The translations under genes and the position numbers were made by a program. The notes beneath the pieces are model-generated. The model saw only the letters and a list, made by a program, of their open reading frames with translations, did no database searches and was not told the DNA's origin. DNA of 64,000 bases from Streptomyces sp. DH24. Lineage in GTDB: Bacteria; Actinomycetota; Actinomycetes; Streptomycetales; Streptomycetaceae. This document shows, piece by piece, positions 25,785 to 34,617 of the stretch (position 1 is its first letter; each line of letters opens with the position of its first letter). The DNA lies in the NCBI RefSeq assembly GCF_029813775.1, contig NZ_JARVKW010000006.1, forward strand, positions 186,001-250,000. The letters are read 5' to 3'.

Positions 25785-28394
25785 GTGAGCGAGATACCAG
25801 CGAAGGCCACGGAGTCCGAGGACCCGGCGGGCGGCGCGACAGGACGGGCCGCCGACGGCCTCGTGTCCGGCGATGCCCCGGCCGGCGACGCCATGTGGCA
25901 GAGCAGCCCGCCCGGCTCGATGTACGACTACATCAAGGTCGCGTCCTTCTCCGTGGGCCCCGACGGGCTCGTCGACCAGTGGAGTCTGCGCGCCGAGCAG
26001 ATCTTCGGCATCCCCGCCGAGCGCGCCGTCGGCATGGACCCCATAGAGGTGTTCGTCGACCCCGACAAGCGCGCCGACGGCCGGCGCAAGATGGCCGAGA
26101 TCCTCGACGGCCGCGAGTGGACCGGAGTGGTCCCCTTCAAGGCGCCGGGCATCGGCCCCCGCGAGTACGGCGAGGCCCTCGCCGAGGTGTACGTCATGCC
26201 GACGCGCACCGAGGAGGGCGAGAAGGCCGCCGTCTGCATCGTCGTCGACATCCGCACCCTGCGCAGCATCGAGACCGACCTCGCCGCCTCGCAGGCGATA
26301 TTCGGTCAATCTCCGTTCGGATTCCTGCTGATCGACACCGAACTCAAGGTGCGCCGCGCCAACCAGCGGTTCGCCTCCGTCTTCGGCGGCTCCCCCGACG
26401 ACCACCGCGGCCAGGGCGTCCACGACTACCTGCCGCGCGGGGAGGCCGAGCGGGTCGCCGCGACCATGCGCCGGGTCCTGGAGACCGGCGAGTCCATCAC
26501 GGACATGCACGTCACGGGCTTCGTGCCGGGCTCCGAGGAACGCCGCCACTGGTCCGTCAACCTCTACCGCGTGCACAGTGGTTCGGGCCGGCCCATCGGC
26601 GTCGCCTGGCTGGGAACCGACATCACCTCCCGCCGCGCCGCCGCCCGCGAGGCCGCCGCCGCACGACGCAATCTCGCCCTGCTCAACGAGGCGGGCGCCC
26701 GCATAGGGAACTCCCTCGACCTGGAGACCACCGCCCGCGAACTCCTCGACGTGGCCGTCCCCGGCTTCTGCGACCTCGCCACCGTCGACCTCTACCAGGG
26801 GCTCCTGGTCGGCGACGAGACCCCGCCCGGCCTCGCCGACGGCAGCGCCGAACTGCGCCGCGTCGCCTACGCCAGCGCCGTCTCCGACGCGCCCTTCGGC
26901 GGCACGTGCCGGCCCGTGGCCGTCGGCGCCGTCCACCACTACGCCTTCAACTCGCCCTGCGCGGACGCCCTGCGCACCGCACGGCCGCGCATGGTCCCCG
27001 GCGAGGACGGCGGCATCGTGCAGTCCACGCTCGCCGTGCCGATGGTGGCGCACGACATGGTCGTGGGGCTCGCGCAGTTCGCCCGCACCAAGGGCAGCGA
27101 GCCGTTCGGCGACCGGGACCGCGACCTCGCCGTCGAACTGGCCGCCCGCGCCGCCGTCTGCATCGACAACGCGCGCCTGTACCGGCGCGAGCACGAACGC
27201 GCGTTGATACTGCAACGGTCCCTGCTCCCGCCCGGCGACCCGGAGGCCTCCGGCCTCGACATCGCCTGCCGCTACCTGCCCGGCACCGCCTCCACCGGCC
27301 GGCCCAGCGAGGTCGGCGGCGACTGGTTCGACGTCATCGAACTGCCCGGCCACCGTACCGCCCTCGTCGTCGGCGACGTCATGGGCCGCGGCCTGCGCGC
27401 CGCCGTCGCGATGGGCGAACTCCGCACCGCCGTGCGCACCCTGGCGCTCCTGGACCTGGAACCGGCCGAGGTCCTCTCCCAGTTGGACGAGATCGCCCGG
27501 GGCCTCGGCGCGCCCGGCGGCATCCAGCAGGCCACCCGCGCCGCCCGCCGCCCCCGCGAGGCCGACCTGTCCGAGGTCTACCTCGCCACCTGCGTCTACG
27601 CCGTCTACGACTCCGTCACGCGGCGCTGCACCTTCGCGAACGCCGGCCACCTGCCGCCCGTGCTGGTCGAACCCGGGGAGTCCGCGCTGATGCTCGACGT
27701 ACCGCCGGGCATGCCGCTCGGCGTGGGCGGGGAACCCTTCGAGGAGGTCGAGGTCGAACTCCCCGAGGGCGCGCTGCTCGCCCTCTACACCGACGGGCTG
27801 GTCGAGTCCCGCGACCATCCGCTGGACGAAGGGCTCCAGGCGTTCGTGGGCGCGCTCACCGACCCGACCCAGCCCCTGGAGGACGTCTGCGACCACGTCC
27901 TCAACACCCTGGACACCCACCACGGCGAGGACGACATCGCCCTGCTCATGGCCCGCGTGCAGGGCCTGCCCGCCGAGTCCGTCGGCGACTGGACGCTGCC
28001 GCGCGAGCCGCGCAGCGTGGGCCGGGCCCGCGAGTACGCCCGCGGACAGCTGCTGAGCTGGGACCTGGAACCGCTGGTCGACACGACGGAACTGCTGGTC
28101 AGCGAGCTGGTCACCAACGCCCTGCGGTACGGCGAGGGCGACATCCGCCTCCGCCTGCTGCTGGACCGCACGCTGGTCTGCGAGGTCTGGGACTCCGGCC
28201 TGGTCCAGCCGCGCCGTCGCCGGGCCCGCGACACCGACGAGGGCGGCCGCGGCCTCCAGCTCGTCGGCCTGCTCAGCGCGGCGTGGGGCTCACGCCGGAC
28301 GCCACGCGGCAAGACGGTGTGGTTCGAACTCCCGCTGCCGGACGGCGAGAACGGCCTGACGGACCCGGCGGAGGCGCTGCTGAGCCTGTTCTGA
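25785..28394 (+). CDS. PAS-GAF-SpoIIE (PP2C) phosphatase with C-terminal HATPase domain
   Basis: 869 residues starting at GTG with GGAGGGG upstream. Two PAS domains (about 45-140, 165-280) are followed by a GAF domain (about 300-465). The SpoIIE-type PP2C domain (about 473-720) has metal-site motifs GGDWFDV, GDVMGRG and YTDGLVE, and an RsbW-like HATPase (about 738-860) has LLVSELVTNALRYG. Such multidomain proteins dephosphorylate anti-anti-sigma factors in response to signals sensed by PAS/GAF, releasing alternative sigma factors. The HATPase may oppose the phosphatase. Cytosolic, with no membrane helix seen. Confidence 0.92.
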   Translation: MSEIPAKATESEDPAGGATGRAADGLVSGDAPAGDAMWQSSPPGSMYDYIKVASFSVGPDGLVDQWSLRAEQIFGIPAERAVGMDPIEVFVDPDKRADGRRKMAEILDGREWTGVVPFKAPGIGPREYGEALAEVYVMPTRTEEGEKAAVCIVVDIRTLRSIETDLAASQAIFGQSPFGFLLIDTELKVRRANQRFASVFGGSPDDHRGQGVHDYLPRGEAERVAATMRRVLETGESITDMHVTGFVPGSEERRHWSVNLYRVHSGSGRPIGVAWLGTDITSRRAAAREAAAARRNLALLNEAGARIGNSLDLETTARELLDVAVPGFCDLATVDLYQGLLVGDETPPGLADGSAELRRVAYASAVSDAPFGGTCRPVAVGAVHHYAFNSPCADALRTARPRMVPGEDGGIVQSTLAVPMVAHDMVVGLAQFARTKGSEPFGDRDRDLAVELAARAAVCIDNARLYRREHERALILQRSLLPPGDPEASGLDIACRYLPGTASTGRPSEVGGDWFDVIELPGHRTALVVGDVMGRGLRAAVAMGELRTAVRTLALLDLEPAEVLSQLDEIARGLGAPGGIQQATRAARRPREADLSEVYLATCVYAVYDSVTRRCTFANAGHLPPVLVEPGESALMLDVPPGMPLGVGGEPFEEVEVELPEGALLALYTDGLVESRDHPLDEGLQAFVGALTDPTQPLEDVCDHVLNTLDTHHGEDDIALLMARVQGLPAESVGDWTLPREPRSVGRAREYARGQLLSWDLEPLVDTTELLVSELVTNALRYGEGDIRLRLLLDRTLVCEVWDSGLVQPRRRRARDTDEGGRGLQLVGLLSAAWGSRRTPRGKTVWFELPLPDGENGLTDPAEALLSLF

Positions 28395-28437
28395 GCCCGA
28401 GGGCCGCGCTCGGACTCGTCGGGCTCAGGAAGTCCTC

Positions 28438-28560
28438 TTGACACTGCGGGTGGTGTACACCGACAACGACCGCCCCGCCGGAGCGACCGCCATGGTCAAG
28501 GCCGGGCACCTCTACGAGCTCCAGTACGGGTCCACGCCCGCCTGGGACCGCTTGGTGGGA
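28438..28560 (+). pseudogene. Fragment of an unidentified gene
   Basis: For about 40 codons the plus-strand frame beginning at 28438 has nearly every third base G or C and reads smoothly (LRVVYTDNDRPAGATAMV, then HLYELQYG). It then runs into the antisense of the Imm49-like fragment at 28561. It has no start context. It looks like a truncated coding remnant left at the edge of the toxin-immunity island. Identity unknown. Confidence 0.3.
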
Positions 28561-28902
28561 TCAGTAGGCGGCCTCACCGATCCGGGCGTAGTCCAGGAGT
28601 GCCTTGGGCAGGTACTCGGACCCGGTGTCCACGGTGATGCCCTGGTCCCGGGCGAGGCAGGCCATGGCCAGCGGGCCGAGGGCGACGAGTCCGTCGGCGC
28701 TGGCGGCACGGGCCTCATCGGCGGTCCGGTACTCGGGCGCGGTCGCCGCGGCGAACAGCGCGGACCCGGTCTGCATGACCGTGACCCGCGCCTCCCCCGT
28801 CTCGGACTTCACCGCCTGCGGGTCCACCGCACAGCGCTGCTGCGCCGGCGCGAGGGCCGTGCCCGCGGAACCGTCCGTCCGGCGCTCACGTCTCGAACTC
28901 AC
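28561..28902 (-). pseudogene. Internally deleted Imm49-like gene remnant
   Basis: 113 codons. The first part (AVDPQAVKSETGEARV, VMQTGSALFA) matches residues ~55-85 of the intact Imm49 next door, and the second (YRTADEARAASADGL, LGPLAMACLARDQGI, EYLPKALL) matches residues ~230-275. The ~140 residues between are missing. The GTG start overlaps the end of Imm49 by 17 bases and lacks a ribosome site. It is either a decayed tandem duplicate or a minimal derivative. If expressed it would lack the middle of the helical fold. Confidence 0.7.
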
Positions 28903-29746
28903 CCAGCCAGCTGCGCTGGAGGAGGTGGTGGGGCAGATATTCCGACTCCACGTCGACGGGGATGCCGCCGTCGTGGGCGAGGCAGGCGATGGCGAGGGGA
29001 GCGAGGGCGATGCGGCCCTCGGCGTCCTTCGCGCGGTCCTCGTCCGCCGTCCAGTACAGCTTGTGCAGGCTCAGAGCCTGGGCGAGCGCCTCGTCGAAGC
29101 CGTCGCGATCCTGGCGCAGGAAGCGGTAGAACAGGTCGATCGGGGGATACAGGACCTGCTGCAGCAGGTCGCGGGGAGCGGTCGTGGCGACATCGGGGCT
29201 GGAGCCCTCGATGGCGGCGGTGAGCTTCTCCACCAGCCCCGGGCCTTGCAGCCAGTAGGTCTGCAGCGCGTCCACCCAGTGGTAGACGTACTCGTCGTAC
29301 GCTCCTTCGGGCGAGCGGAGCCGGTCGAGGGGGATCTCGCAGAGCCGGGTCATGCGCTTCTGGTCGCGGCAGACAATGGCGAGCCAGAACGCCGTGAGCC
29401 AGTTGCCCGCGTCGGCGTACGGGCGCGGCCCGATCTCCGGAATGTGCCGCACCTTGTGGTCGATGCGGGTCTCCACGACACCGCCGGTGCCGCCGGTCAG
29501 GGCGAACATCGCCGAGCCGAGTTGCATGGCGGTGACGACCGACTCCCACGTTTCCAGCTTCGCGGCCCGGGCGTCCACCGTGCACTGCGCTCGCATGTTC
29601 AGCAGGGACTTGGTGAACGTCGCGTCGATCATGACGGGCGCCGACTCCAGCCGCTCGATCGACGCGGCCGTGCTCCCGCGCATAGCCTCGGCGAACCGCT
29701 CGGCGTTGGGCCCGGGCGCCCCGTGCCGGGCAATGGTGACGGTCAC
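28886..29746 (-). CDS. Imm49-family immunity protein
   Basis: 286 residues, mostly helical, with the family's recognisable stretches WLTAFWLAIVCRDQKRMTRL, DEYVYHWVDALQ and EGRIALAPLAIACLAHDGG. The GTG start overlaps the toxin stop in a GTGA, with AGGAG seven bases upstream, so translation is coupled to the toxin. Immunity proteins bind and neutralise the cognate toxin tip in the cytoplasm of the producer and its kin. Family assignment comes from memory of Imm49 sequences next to actinobacterial polymorphic toxins. Confidence 0.8.
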   Translation of the reverse strand: MTVTIARHGAPGPNAERFAEAMRGSTAASIERLESAPVMIDATFTKSLLNMRAQCTVDARAAKLETWESVVTAMQLGSAMFALTGGTGGVVETRIDHKVRHIPEIGPRPYADAGNWLTAFWLAIVCRDQKRMTRLCEIPLDRLRSPEGAYDEYVYHWVDALQTYWLQGPGLVEKLTAAIEGSSPDVATTAPRDLLQQVLYPPIDLFYRFLRQDRDGFDEALAQALSLHKLYWTADEDRAKDAEGRIALAPLAIACLAHDGGIPVDVESEYLPHHLLQRSWLGEFET

Positions 29747-32661
29747 GGTGTGCTCCTGTCGGCGATGTCGAAGTTCCGCATGCTGTAGCCAGCGTACTCA
29801 CCGGCGTTCTTCTGACCCTTGACCACTATGTAGTCCACGTCGCCCCTGGCCAACGCCGCTTCGAGCTCGTCCGCGAGCAGCAGCTCGTTGGGATTGTCCT
29901 CACCGCGCTTGCGCATCTCGTCCAGGATGTCCAGGAAGTACTCCCTGGTCCCCTGGGAGACCCGCTTGCCGTTCGGCAGGTTGCGTGCCCCGAGGTCCGT
30001 GGTGGTGCTGCTCTTGGCTTCCACGACGACGAAGCCGCCGTCCTCACGGCGCCACACCTGGTCGAACTGGTCGTTGCCGTTCAGCGGGCCGTCCAGCGGC
30101 TCCCGGGTGGCGTTCGGGTAGTGCTCCGGGATGACGTGGTGCTCGGCGATGGCCTCGCCGTACGCCTCCGCGTTGTCGCGCATGTCGCGGTGCGCGGCCT
30201 TGTACTCGTTGGTGCGCTCGAGCTGGGTCAGCTCGGACTCGGGAGTGGGACTGGTCTTGTGCGCCTCGACGGCCTCGGCCTTGTGGCGTCCCGCCGCCTG
30301 GTCGTAGTTGACCGCGTGGTGCCGGTTGGCCGCCGCCTCGTCGAGCCGCGCGAGGGCCTCCGGGCTCGCGGTCTCCCGCCCGCCCTTGACCGCGTCGCCC
30401 AGGTAGTTCGGCGGGAGGGGCTCGGGCGCGTCCCTGACCGACGTCCACGGGTGCTGCGGCGACTCCCGCGTGAGCTGGGGCGGCGTCCTCCCGCTCTCGT
30501 CGACGAAGTCCAGGTTCTTCCGGTTGCCGTTGGACTTGTAGAAGTCCTCGAAGTAACCGGGCTCGTGGTTGGCACGGTAGACCTGGATCTCGTGGATCTG
30601 CTCCGGCGTGAGCGAGCCTTCCGGCCCGTACGGATTGTCGCCGTCCCGCATGAACTCGGGCCGGGCCGCCTCCGCGTCCCGCGCGGGTGTGGTGGCATCG
30701 GGCCCGCCTGCGGCGTTGTCCCCTGTCTCGGCGGCGTCGTCACCGGTACGGCCGAGGTCGTCCAGTCCGCCACCGGGCGGACCGTCGAAGCGCGGCGGTA
30801 CGTCGGTGGTGCCGCCGCCGGGCAGGTCGTGGCTGCCGGAGGGACCGCCGCCCAGGTCGTCGGCGCGACCGCCGGGGAGGTGGTCGCCCGTGGTGGTTCC
30901 GGGCGTCGCATTGTCCGCGGCACCGACGGGAGCAGGGGTGTCGATGCTGTTGGTCGGCAGGTTGCCCGCGGTGCCGCCAGGCAGGTTGTTGCCCGCGGTG
31001 CCGCCCGGCAGGTTGTTGCCCGCGGTGCCGCCGGGAAGGTTGTCGGCCGTGCCGCCCGGGCCCTCGACTCGCGTGCCCGGGGTGTTCAGGTCGTCGCCGA
31101 CGCGGCCGATGTCGTCCAGGCCGTCGCTGCCCAGGCGGATCACCTGGCCCGCGTTGTCGACCGTCGCGGCGCCCGCGCCCACCAGGGCCGGTTCCCGCAC
31201 CGGGGAGTCCACCCGCGGGTTGTCCGCACCCGACGCCGGCGGGGTCATGTCGGGCTGGTCGACGATGTCGCCGGGGCCGTCCGCGCCCTTCTGCACGACG
31301 TTGCCGCCCTCGTCCAGGATGTTGCCGTCCGGGTCCAGGTACTGGGCCGGGACACCGTCCTCCGTGGGCAGTTTCACCGTGCCAGGCGGCAGGACCGTCG
31401 CGTTGTCGGGCAGCTTCACGTTGCCGTCCGGCAGCCGCGTCGCACCCTCCGGCAGCGCCGCGCCCTCCGGCAGGTTCACCGTGCCGTCCGGCAGCTTCAC
31501 CGCACCCTCCGGGAGCGCGATCGCACCCTCGGGCAGCGCCGGGATGTCGATGTTGCCGACACCCTTCAGCGCCGCACTGATGTCCCCGATCTTCGACAGA
31601 CCCGCACCCGCACCCTTGGCGATATAGGTCATCGGGTCGATCACCTTGCCCGCCGTGCCCAGCACCTTCGCCACCGCACCGGCCTTACCCGCACCCGCGA
31701 CAGCGCCCCCCGCACCACCCGTGAAGACGGTGGTGAGCACGTTGAAGGTGACCGCACCCGCCGCACGCGCCGGGTTCTTGCCCCACTGGTCCCACGCCAC
31801 CAGCGCCTTGCCCGTCTCCTTCATCGCCGTACGCGAATCACGGATCCAGGACGGCAACTTGTCGTCGGGGAGCGTCCAGAACATCGCCCCCACACCAGGG
31901 ATGGAGGTCAGCACCAGACCCGTCGCCAACTGCGCCAGGCCCTTCCACGCCTGGCCCATGGCCTCCCAGCCGCCGAAGCCCACCAGCGTGCCGAGACCCT
32001 TGATCGTGCCCCAGACGCCGTCCACGATCAGGCCGTCCCACACGAACGACTTCACCCAGTGGCCGACCTCGTACCAGTGGTGCTTCTCCTCCACCGGGTC
32101 ACCCCAGGGAAGCTTCGCGTTCTTCATGTCCTCGGCCGAGAACCCGTACTGGTCCTTACGGTCCGAGCCGTCACCGGCGACCATCTGCGTGCCGCCCCAC
32201 AACGCCGTGATCTTGTTGTGGCACGTCCGCTCAGCAGCCCAGAACGCGGCCACCGTCGCGGTGATGTCATCACGCAGCTGGTTGTGCTCGCCGACCTTGT
32301 CCTCGTCGTACTCCCACTCGTCGTCGTCCTTCACCGAATCGACGAACGCGGCGGCGTCGGTCTTCAGCTGCTTCAGCTTGTCGACCAGCGGACGGACCTC
32401 GGTCGCGTACTCCGACAGCGCCGACGACACCTTCTCCAGATCGTCCGCGAAACCGTCCGCCCTGTCCTTCACCGGCTTCGTCGTCGCGAAGAGCTTCTCC
32501 GCCTCCGGCGCCTGGTAGTACGCCGACAGCCCCTGGAACTGGGAGTGCACGTCGACGCCGGTGTCCCGGATGTTCCCGGCGTCCTTCTTCAGGTCGCCGT
32601 AGTCCTTCTCCAACTGCGCCAGATCGCCCGTGAACTGCGGAATCTCCCCCGGCTTGATCAC
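29743..32661 (-). CDS. Polymorphic toxin: ESX/WXG-like N-terminus, repeat linker, PD-(D/E)XK nuclease-like tip
   Basis: About 972 residues from the GTG at 32661. A TTG at 32673 would add four. Residues 1-150 are helical with WXG100/LXG-like character (QFQGLSAYY, then VKDRADGFADDLEKV), a type VII secretion signature. A hydrophobic Gly/Ala-rich segment spans ~250-350. A long linker has LP(E/D)G heptads (~380-440) and LPGGTAGNN repeats. The C-terminal ~110 residues carry FDQVW (Asp867), VVVEAKSS (Glu881, Lys883) and QGTREYF, the pattern of restriction-endonuclease-fold toxins. The Imm49 gene follows with a 4-base overlap. Predicted role is DNA-targeting toxin in interbacterial competition. Secretion genes are not in this window. 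Confidence 0.85.
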   Translation of the reverse strand: MIKPGEIPQFTGDLAQLEKDYGDLKKDAGNIRDTGVDVHSQFQGLSAYYQAPEAEKLFATTKPVKDRADGFADDLEKVSSALSEYATEVRPLVDKLKQLKTDAAAFVDSVKDDDEWEYDEDKVGEHNQLRDDITATVAAFWAAERTCHNKITALWGGTQMVAGDGSDRKDQYGFSAEDMKNAKLPWGDPVEEKHHWYEVGHWVKSFVWDGLIVDGVWGTIKGLGTLVGFGGWEAMGQAWKGLAQLATGLVLTSIPGVGAMFWTLPDDKLPSWIRDSRTAMKETGKALVAWDQWGKNPARAAGAVTFNVLTTVFTGGAGGAVAGAGKAGAVAKVLGTAGKVIDPMTYIAKGAGAGLSKIGDISAALKGVGNIDIPALPEGAIALPEGAVKLPDGTVNLPEGAALPEGATRLPDGNVKLPDNATVLPPGTVKLPTEDGVPAQYLDPDGNILDEGGNVVQKGADGPGDIVDQPDMTPPASGADNPRVDSPVREPALVGAGAATVDNAGQVIRLGSDGLDDIGRVGDDLNTPGTRVEGPGGTADNLPGGTAGNNLPGGTAGNNLPGGTAGNLPTNSIDTPAPVGAADNATPGTTTGDHLPGGRADDLGGGPSGSHDLPGGGTTDVPPRFDGPPGGGLDDLGRTGDDAAETGDNAAGGPDATTPARDAEAARPEFMRDGDNPYGPEGSLTPEQIHEIQVYRANHEPGYFEDFYKSNGNRKNLDFVDESGRTPPQLTRESPQHPWTSVRDAPEPLPPNYLGDAVKGGRETASPEALARLDEAAANRHHAVNYDQAAGRHKAEAVEAHKTSPTPESELTQLERTNEYKAAHRDMRDNAEAYGEAIAEHHVIPEHYPNATREPLDGPLNGNDQFDQVWRREDGGFVVVEAKSSTTTDLGARNLPNGKRVSQGTREYFLDILDEMRKRGEDNPNELLLADELEAALARGDVDYIVVKGQKNAGEYAGYSMRNFDIADRSTP
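30962..31042. repeat. Three tandem 27-bp repeats in the toxin linker
   Basis: Copies at 30962, 30989 and 31016 encode the nonapeptide LPGGTAGNN three times with single-base differences. They lie in the low-complexity linker between the N-terminal secretion module and the nuclease tip. Confidence 0.85.
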
Positions 32662-32769
32662 GCCTTCCCCCAACCCCCGTGCGTCCCGTACCGGCCACTC
32701 CGGCTCAACTCACGCGCCGGACAACTCGCGTGAGGCACCGTCAAGTGCGGTCCATCATCATATAAAGAG

Positions 32770-32790
32770 GTCCCGGAGAAGGGCCGGGAC
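32770..32790 (-). terminator. Hairpin between the coiled-coil membrane protein and toxin genes
   Basis: Seven-base perfect stem (GTCCCGG/CCGGGAC). On the minus strand it is followed by CTCTTTATAT, fitting a weak intrinsic terminator for the upstream gene. The AT-rich stretch may also be part of the toxin promoter. Confidence 0.5.
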
Positions 32791-32803
32791 TGTCACCGAA
32801 CCA

Positions 32804-34522
32804 CTACAAACGCGGCAACCCTCGACGCCCCCGCGTCGTCGGCCCGCCGAAACTCGCCACGCGGACCGGACCACGTGGCGGCGTGCCGTCCGGCGCGTCC
32901 GAGGCATCGGAAACCCCGGCGTCGAGCAGGATGCCGCCGACCACGGCCCCGGCGACCCCGCTCACGTGCCCGTCGGCCCCGGCGTACGGATTCCCGTACG
33001 TCCGCACGTCCTGCTCGGCGAGCCCGCGGGCTTCGAGGGCCAGCGCGTCGGCGGCCGGAAGTGCGTCCGGCGCGGCCGAGGCGAGGAGCCGCCGCGCCTC
33101 CGCCAGCCGGGTCCGGGCCGCCCAGCCCACGGCACCCCGGTGCGTCGTGACGAAGTCGTCCGCGCCGGACACGGAAGCGCGCGCGGTCAGCAGCGCGGCG
33201 GCCGAGAGTACGCCGGCGCGTCCGCCCCCGAGCGCCGCGCAGGCCCGCACGATGCGGCGCAGCGCGTCCGGCGGATCGCAGATCCCGGCCGTCAGTTCGT
33301 TGCGCACGGTGGCCAGGACGGTGTCCGCGTGCAGCAGGCGTGCGCGCAGCTCACCGGCGGGGACGTCCACCGCGCCGGCGCCGGGCGTCTGCCGTCGCGC
33401 CGCCGCCAGTTCCGCCTCCGCGCCGGTGAGCGTGGCCGGGACCAGCGCCTCGGCCTCGGACAGAACGGCGGCGAGCCGCTCGACACCGGAGACGAAGACA
33501 CCGGCCTGCGCCACGGCACCCTCGGCGGCGCGCAACTGCGCGGCAGTGTGCGCGAGTTCGTCGCGGTCGGCCGACTGGCGTGCCGCGTTGAGGAAGGCGG
33601 TGGCGAACACCAGCCGGTCCTTAACCTGTTCGACGTACCCGGCGACCGACTCGCAGGCGGCCGGCCCGTACCGCTTGACCAGGTCCACGAGCACGCCGTC
33701 GGCCACCGCCGTACGGGCGGTCAGCTCCCGGAACCGGGCCTCCGCGACACCCAGCGCCTCCCCGGTGCCCGGCTCCCCGGTGCCCGGCTCCCCGGCGTCC
33801 GCCGCCAGGCCGCGCAGCCGGTCGAAGTCGCCGGCCGCCGCGTCGAGCCGCCGCCCGGCCTCCTCGCACCGCCCGACGATCCCCACCAGCGCCTGGAGCC
33901 GTCCCGTCGCGTCCTCCGGTACGCCCTCCTCGTACCGCTGCCGCATCCGGAAAGCCGCCGCCAGCTCGGCCTCCGCCTCCCGCAGGGCCCGCGCGAAGGG
34001 TGCGACGGCGGCCGGGCCGGACCGCGCCTCGGCGAAGTCGAGCTCCTCCCCGCCGGTGCGCACCCAGTCGTCGGCCGCGACGAGCAACGCCCTTGCCCGC
34101 TCGTCCAGTTCGACCAGCTCCGGGACGGCCGACGGGGCGACGGGCGCGCCGCCCGGCGTCGTACGCGTGCGGGCCCGGCGAGTGCGGCGTACGTAGCCGT
34201 ATCCGGCGAGCGCCGCCGCCGTGCCCAGCACGGCGACCGGGAGGATCAGCTCGAAGCCGGACGTCTCGTCCTCCTGCGCGGTCGCGGTCGCCGACGTGGT
34301 CGTGGACGTGGTCGCGGTGGCGGACACGGTTCCGGCCGCGGGCGCGCTCGCGACCCGGCCGACGGTGGTGATCGCAACCGGAACAGCCTCACCGCTCGTC
34401 ATCACCGGCAACACCAGCCACACGACCCCGGCCGTACCGCCCAGCACGGCGTGCCCGACCCGCACGCCCGCGTGCGAGGGGGAAGCGCGCCGCGCCAGGC
34501 CCCGGATGAAGGAAGGCGTCAC
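32804..34522 (-). CDS. Membrane-anchored helical protein related to the C-terminal half of TPM-domain proteins
   Basis: 572 residues from the GTG at 34522. Two hydrophobic segments (about 25-45 and 90-110) flank a Thr/Ala-rich loop. The rest is long helical repeats: ELDERARALLVAADDWVRT, RCEEAGRRLDAAAGDFDRL, DALRRIVRACAAL, and DDFVTTHRGAVGWAARTRL, with an end (EQDVRTYGNPYAG, AVVGGILL). In other Streptomyces proteins I associate this pattern with the part following a TPM (TPM_phosphatase) domain, and the TPM domain is absent here. It may form a membrane-attached coiled-coil scaffold. Function unknown. Divergent from the gene at 34618. Confidence 0.65.
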   Translation of the reverse strand: MTPSFIRGLARRASPSHAGVRVGHAVLGGTAGVVWLVLPVMTSGEAVPVAITTVGRVASAPAAGTVSATATTSTTTSATATAQEDETSGFELILPVAVLGTAAALAGYGYVRRTRRARTRTTPGGAPVAPSAVPELVELDERARALLVAADDWVRTGGEELDFAEARSGPAAVAPFARALREAEAELAAAFRMRQRYEEGVPEDATGRLQALVGIVGRCEEAGRRLDAAAGDFDRLRGLAADAGEPGTGEPGTGEALGVAEARFRELTARTAVADGVLVDLVKRYGPAACESVAGYVEQVKDRLVFATAFLNAARQSADRDELAHTAAQLRAAEGAVAQAGVFVSGVERLAAVLSEAEALVPATLTGAEAELAAARRQTPGAGAVDVPAGELRARLLHADTVLATVRNELTAGICDPPDALRRIVRACAALGGGRAGVLSAAALLTARASVSGADDFVTTHRGAVGWAARTRLAEARRLLASAAPDALPAADALALEARGLAEQDVRTYGNPYAGADGHVSGVAGAVVGGILLDAGVSDASDAPDGTPPRGPVRVASFGGPTTRGRRGLPRL

Positions 34523-34617
34523 ATTCCGGAGCGTATGAGCAGCACAGCGGCTCCGCGACCGGGAGCCGGGGTCGTGGTGAGGGCGTCCGACGCGGGGCGC
34601 CGGGGGAGGGGACCGCA

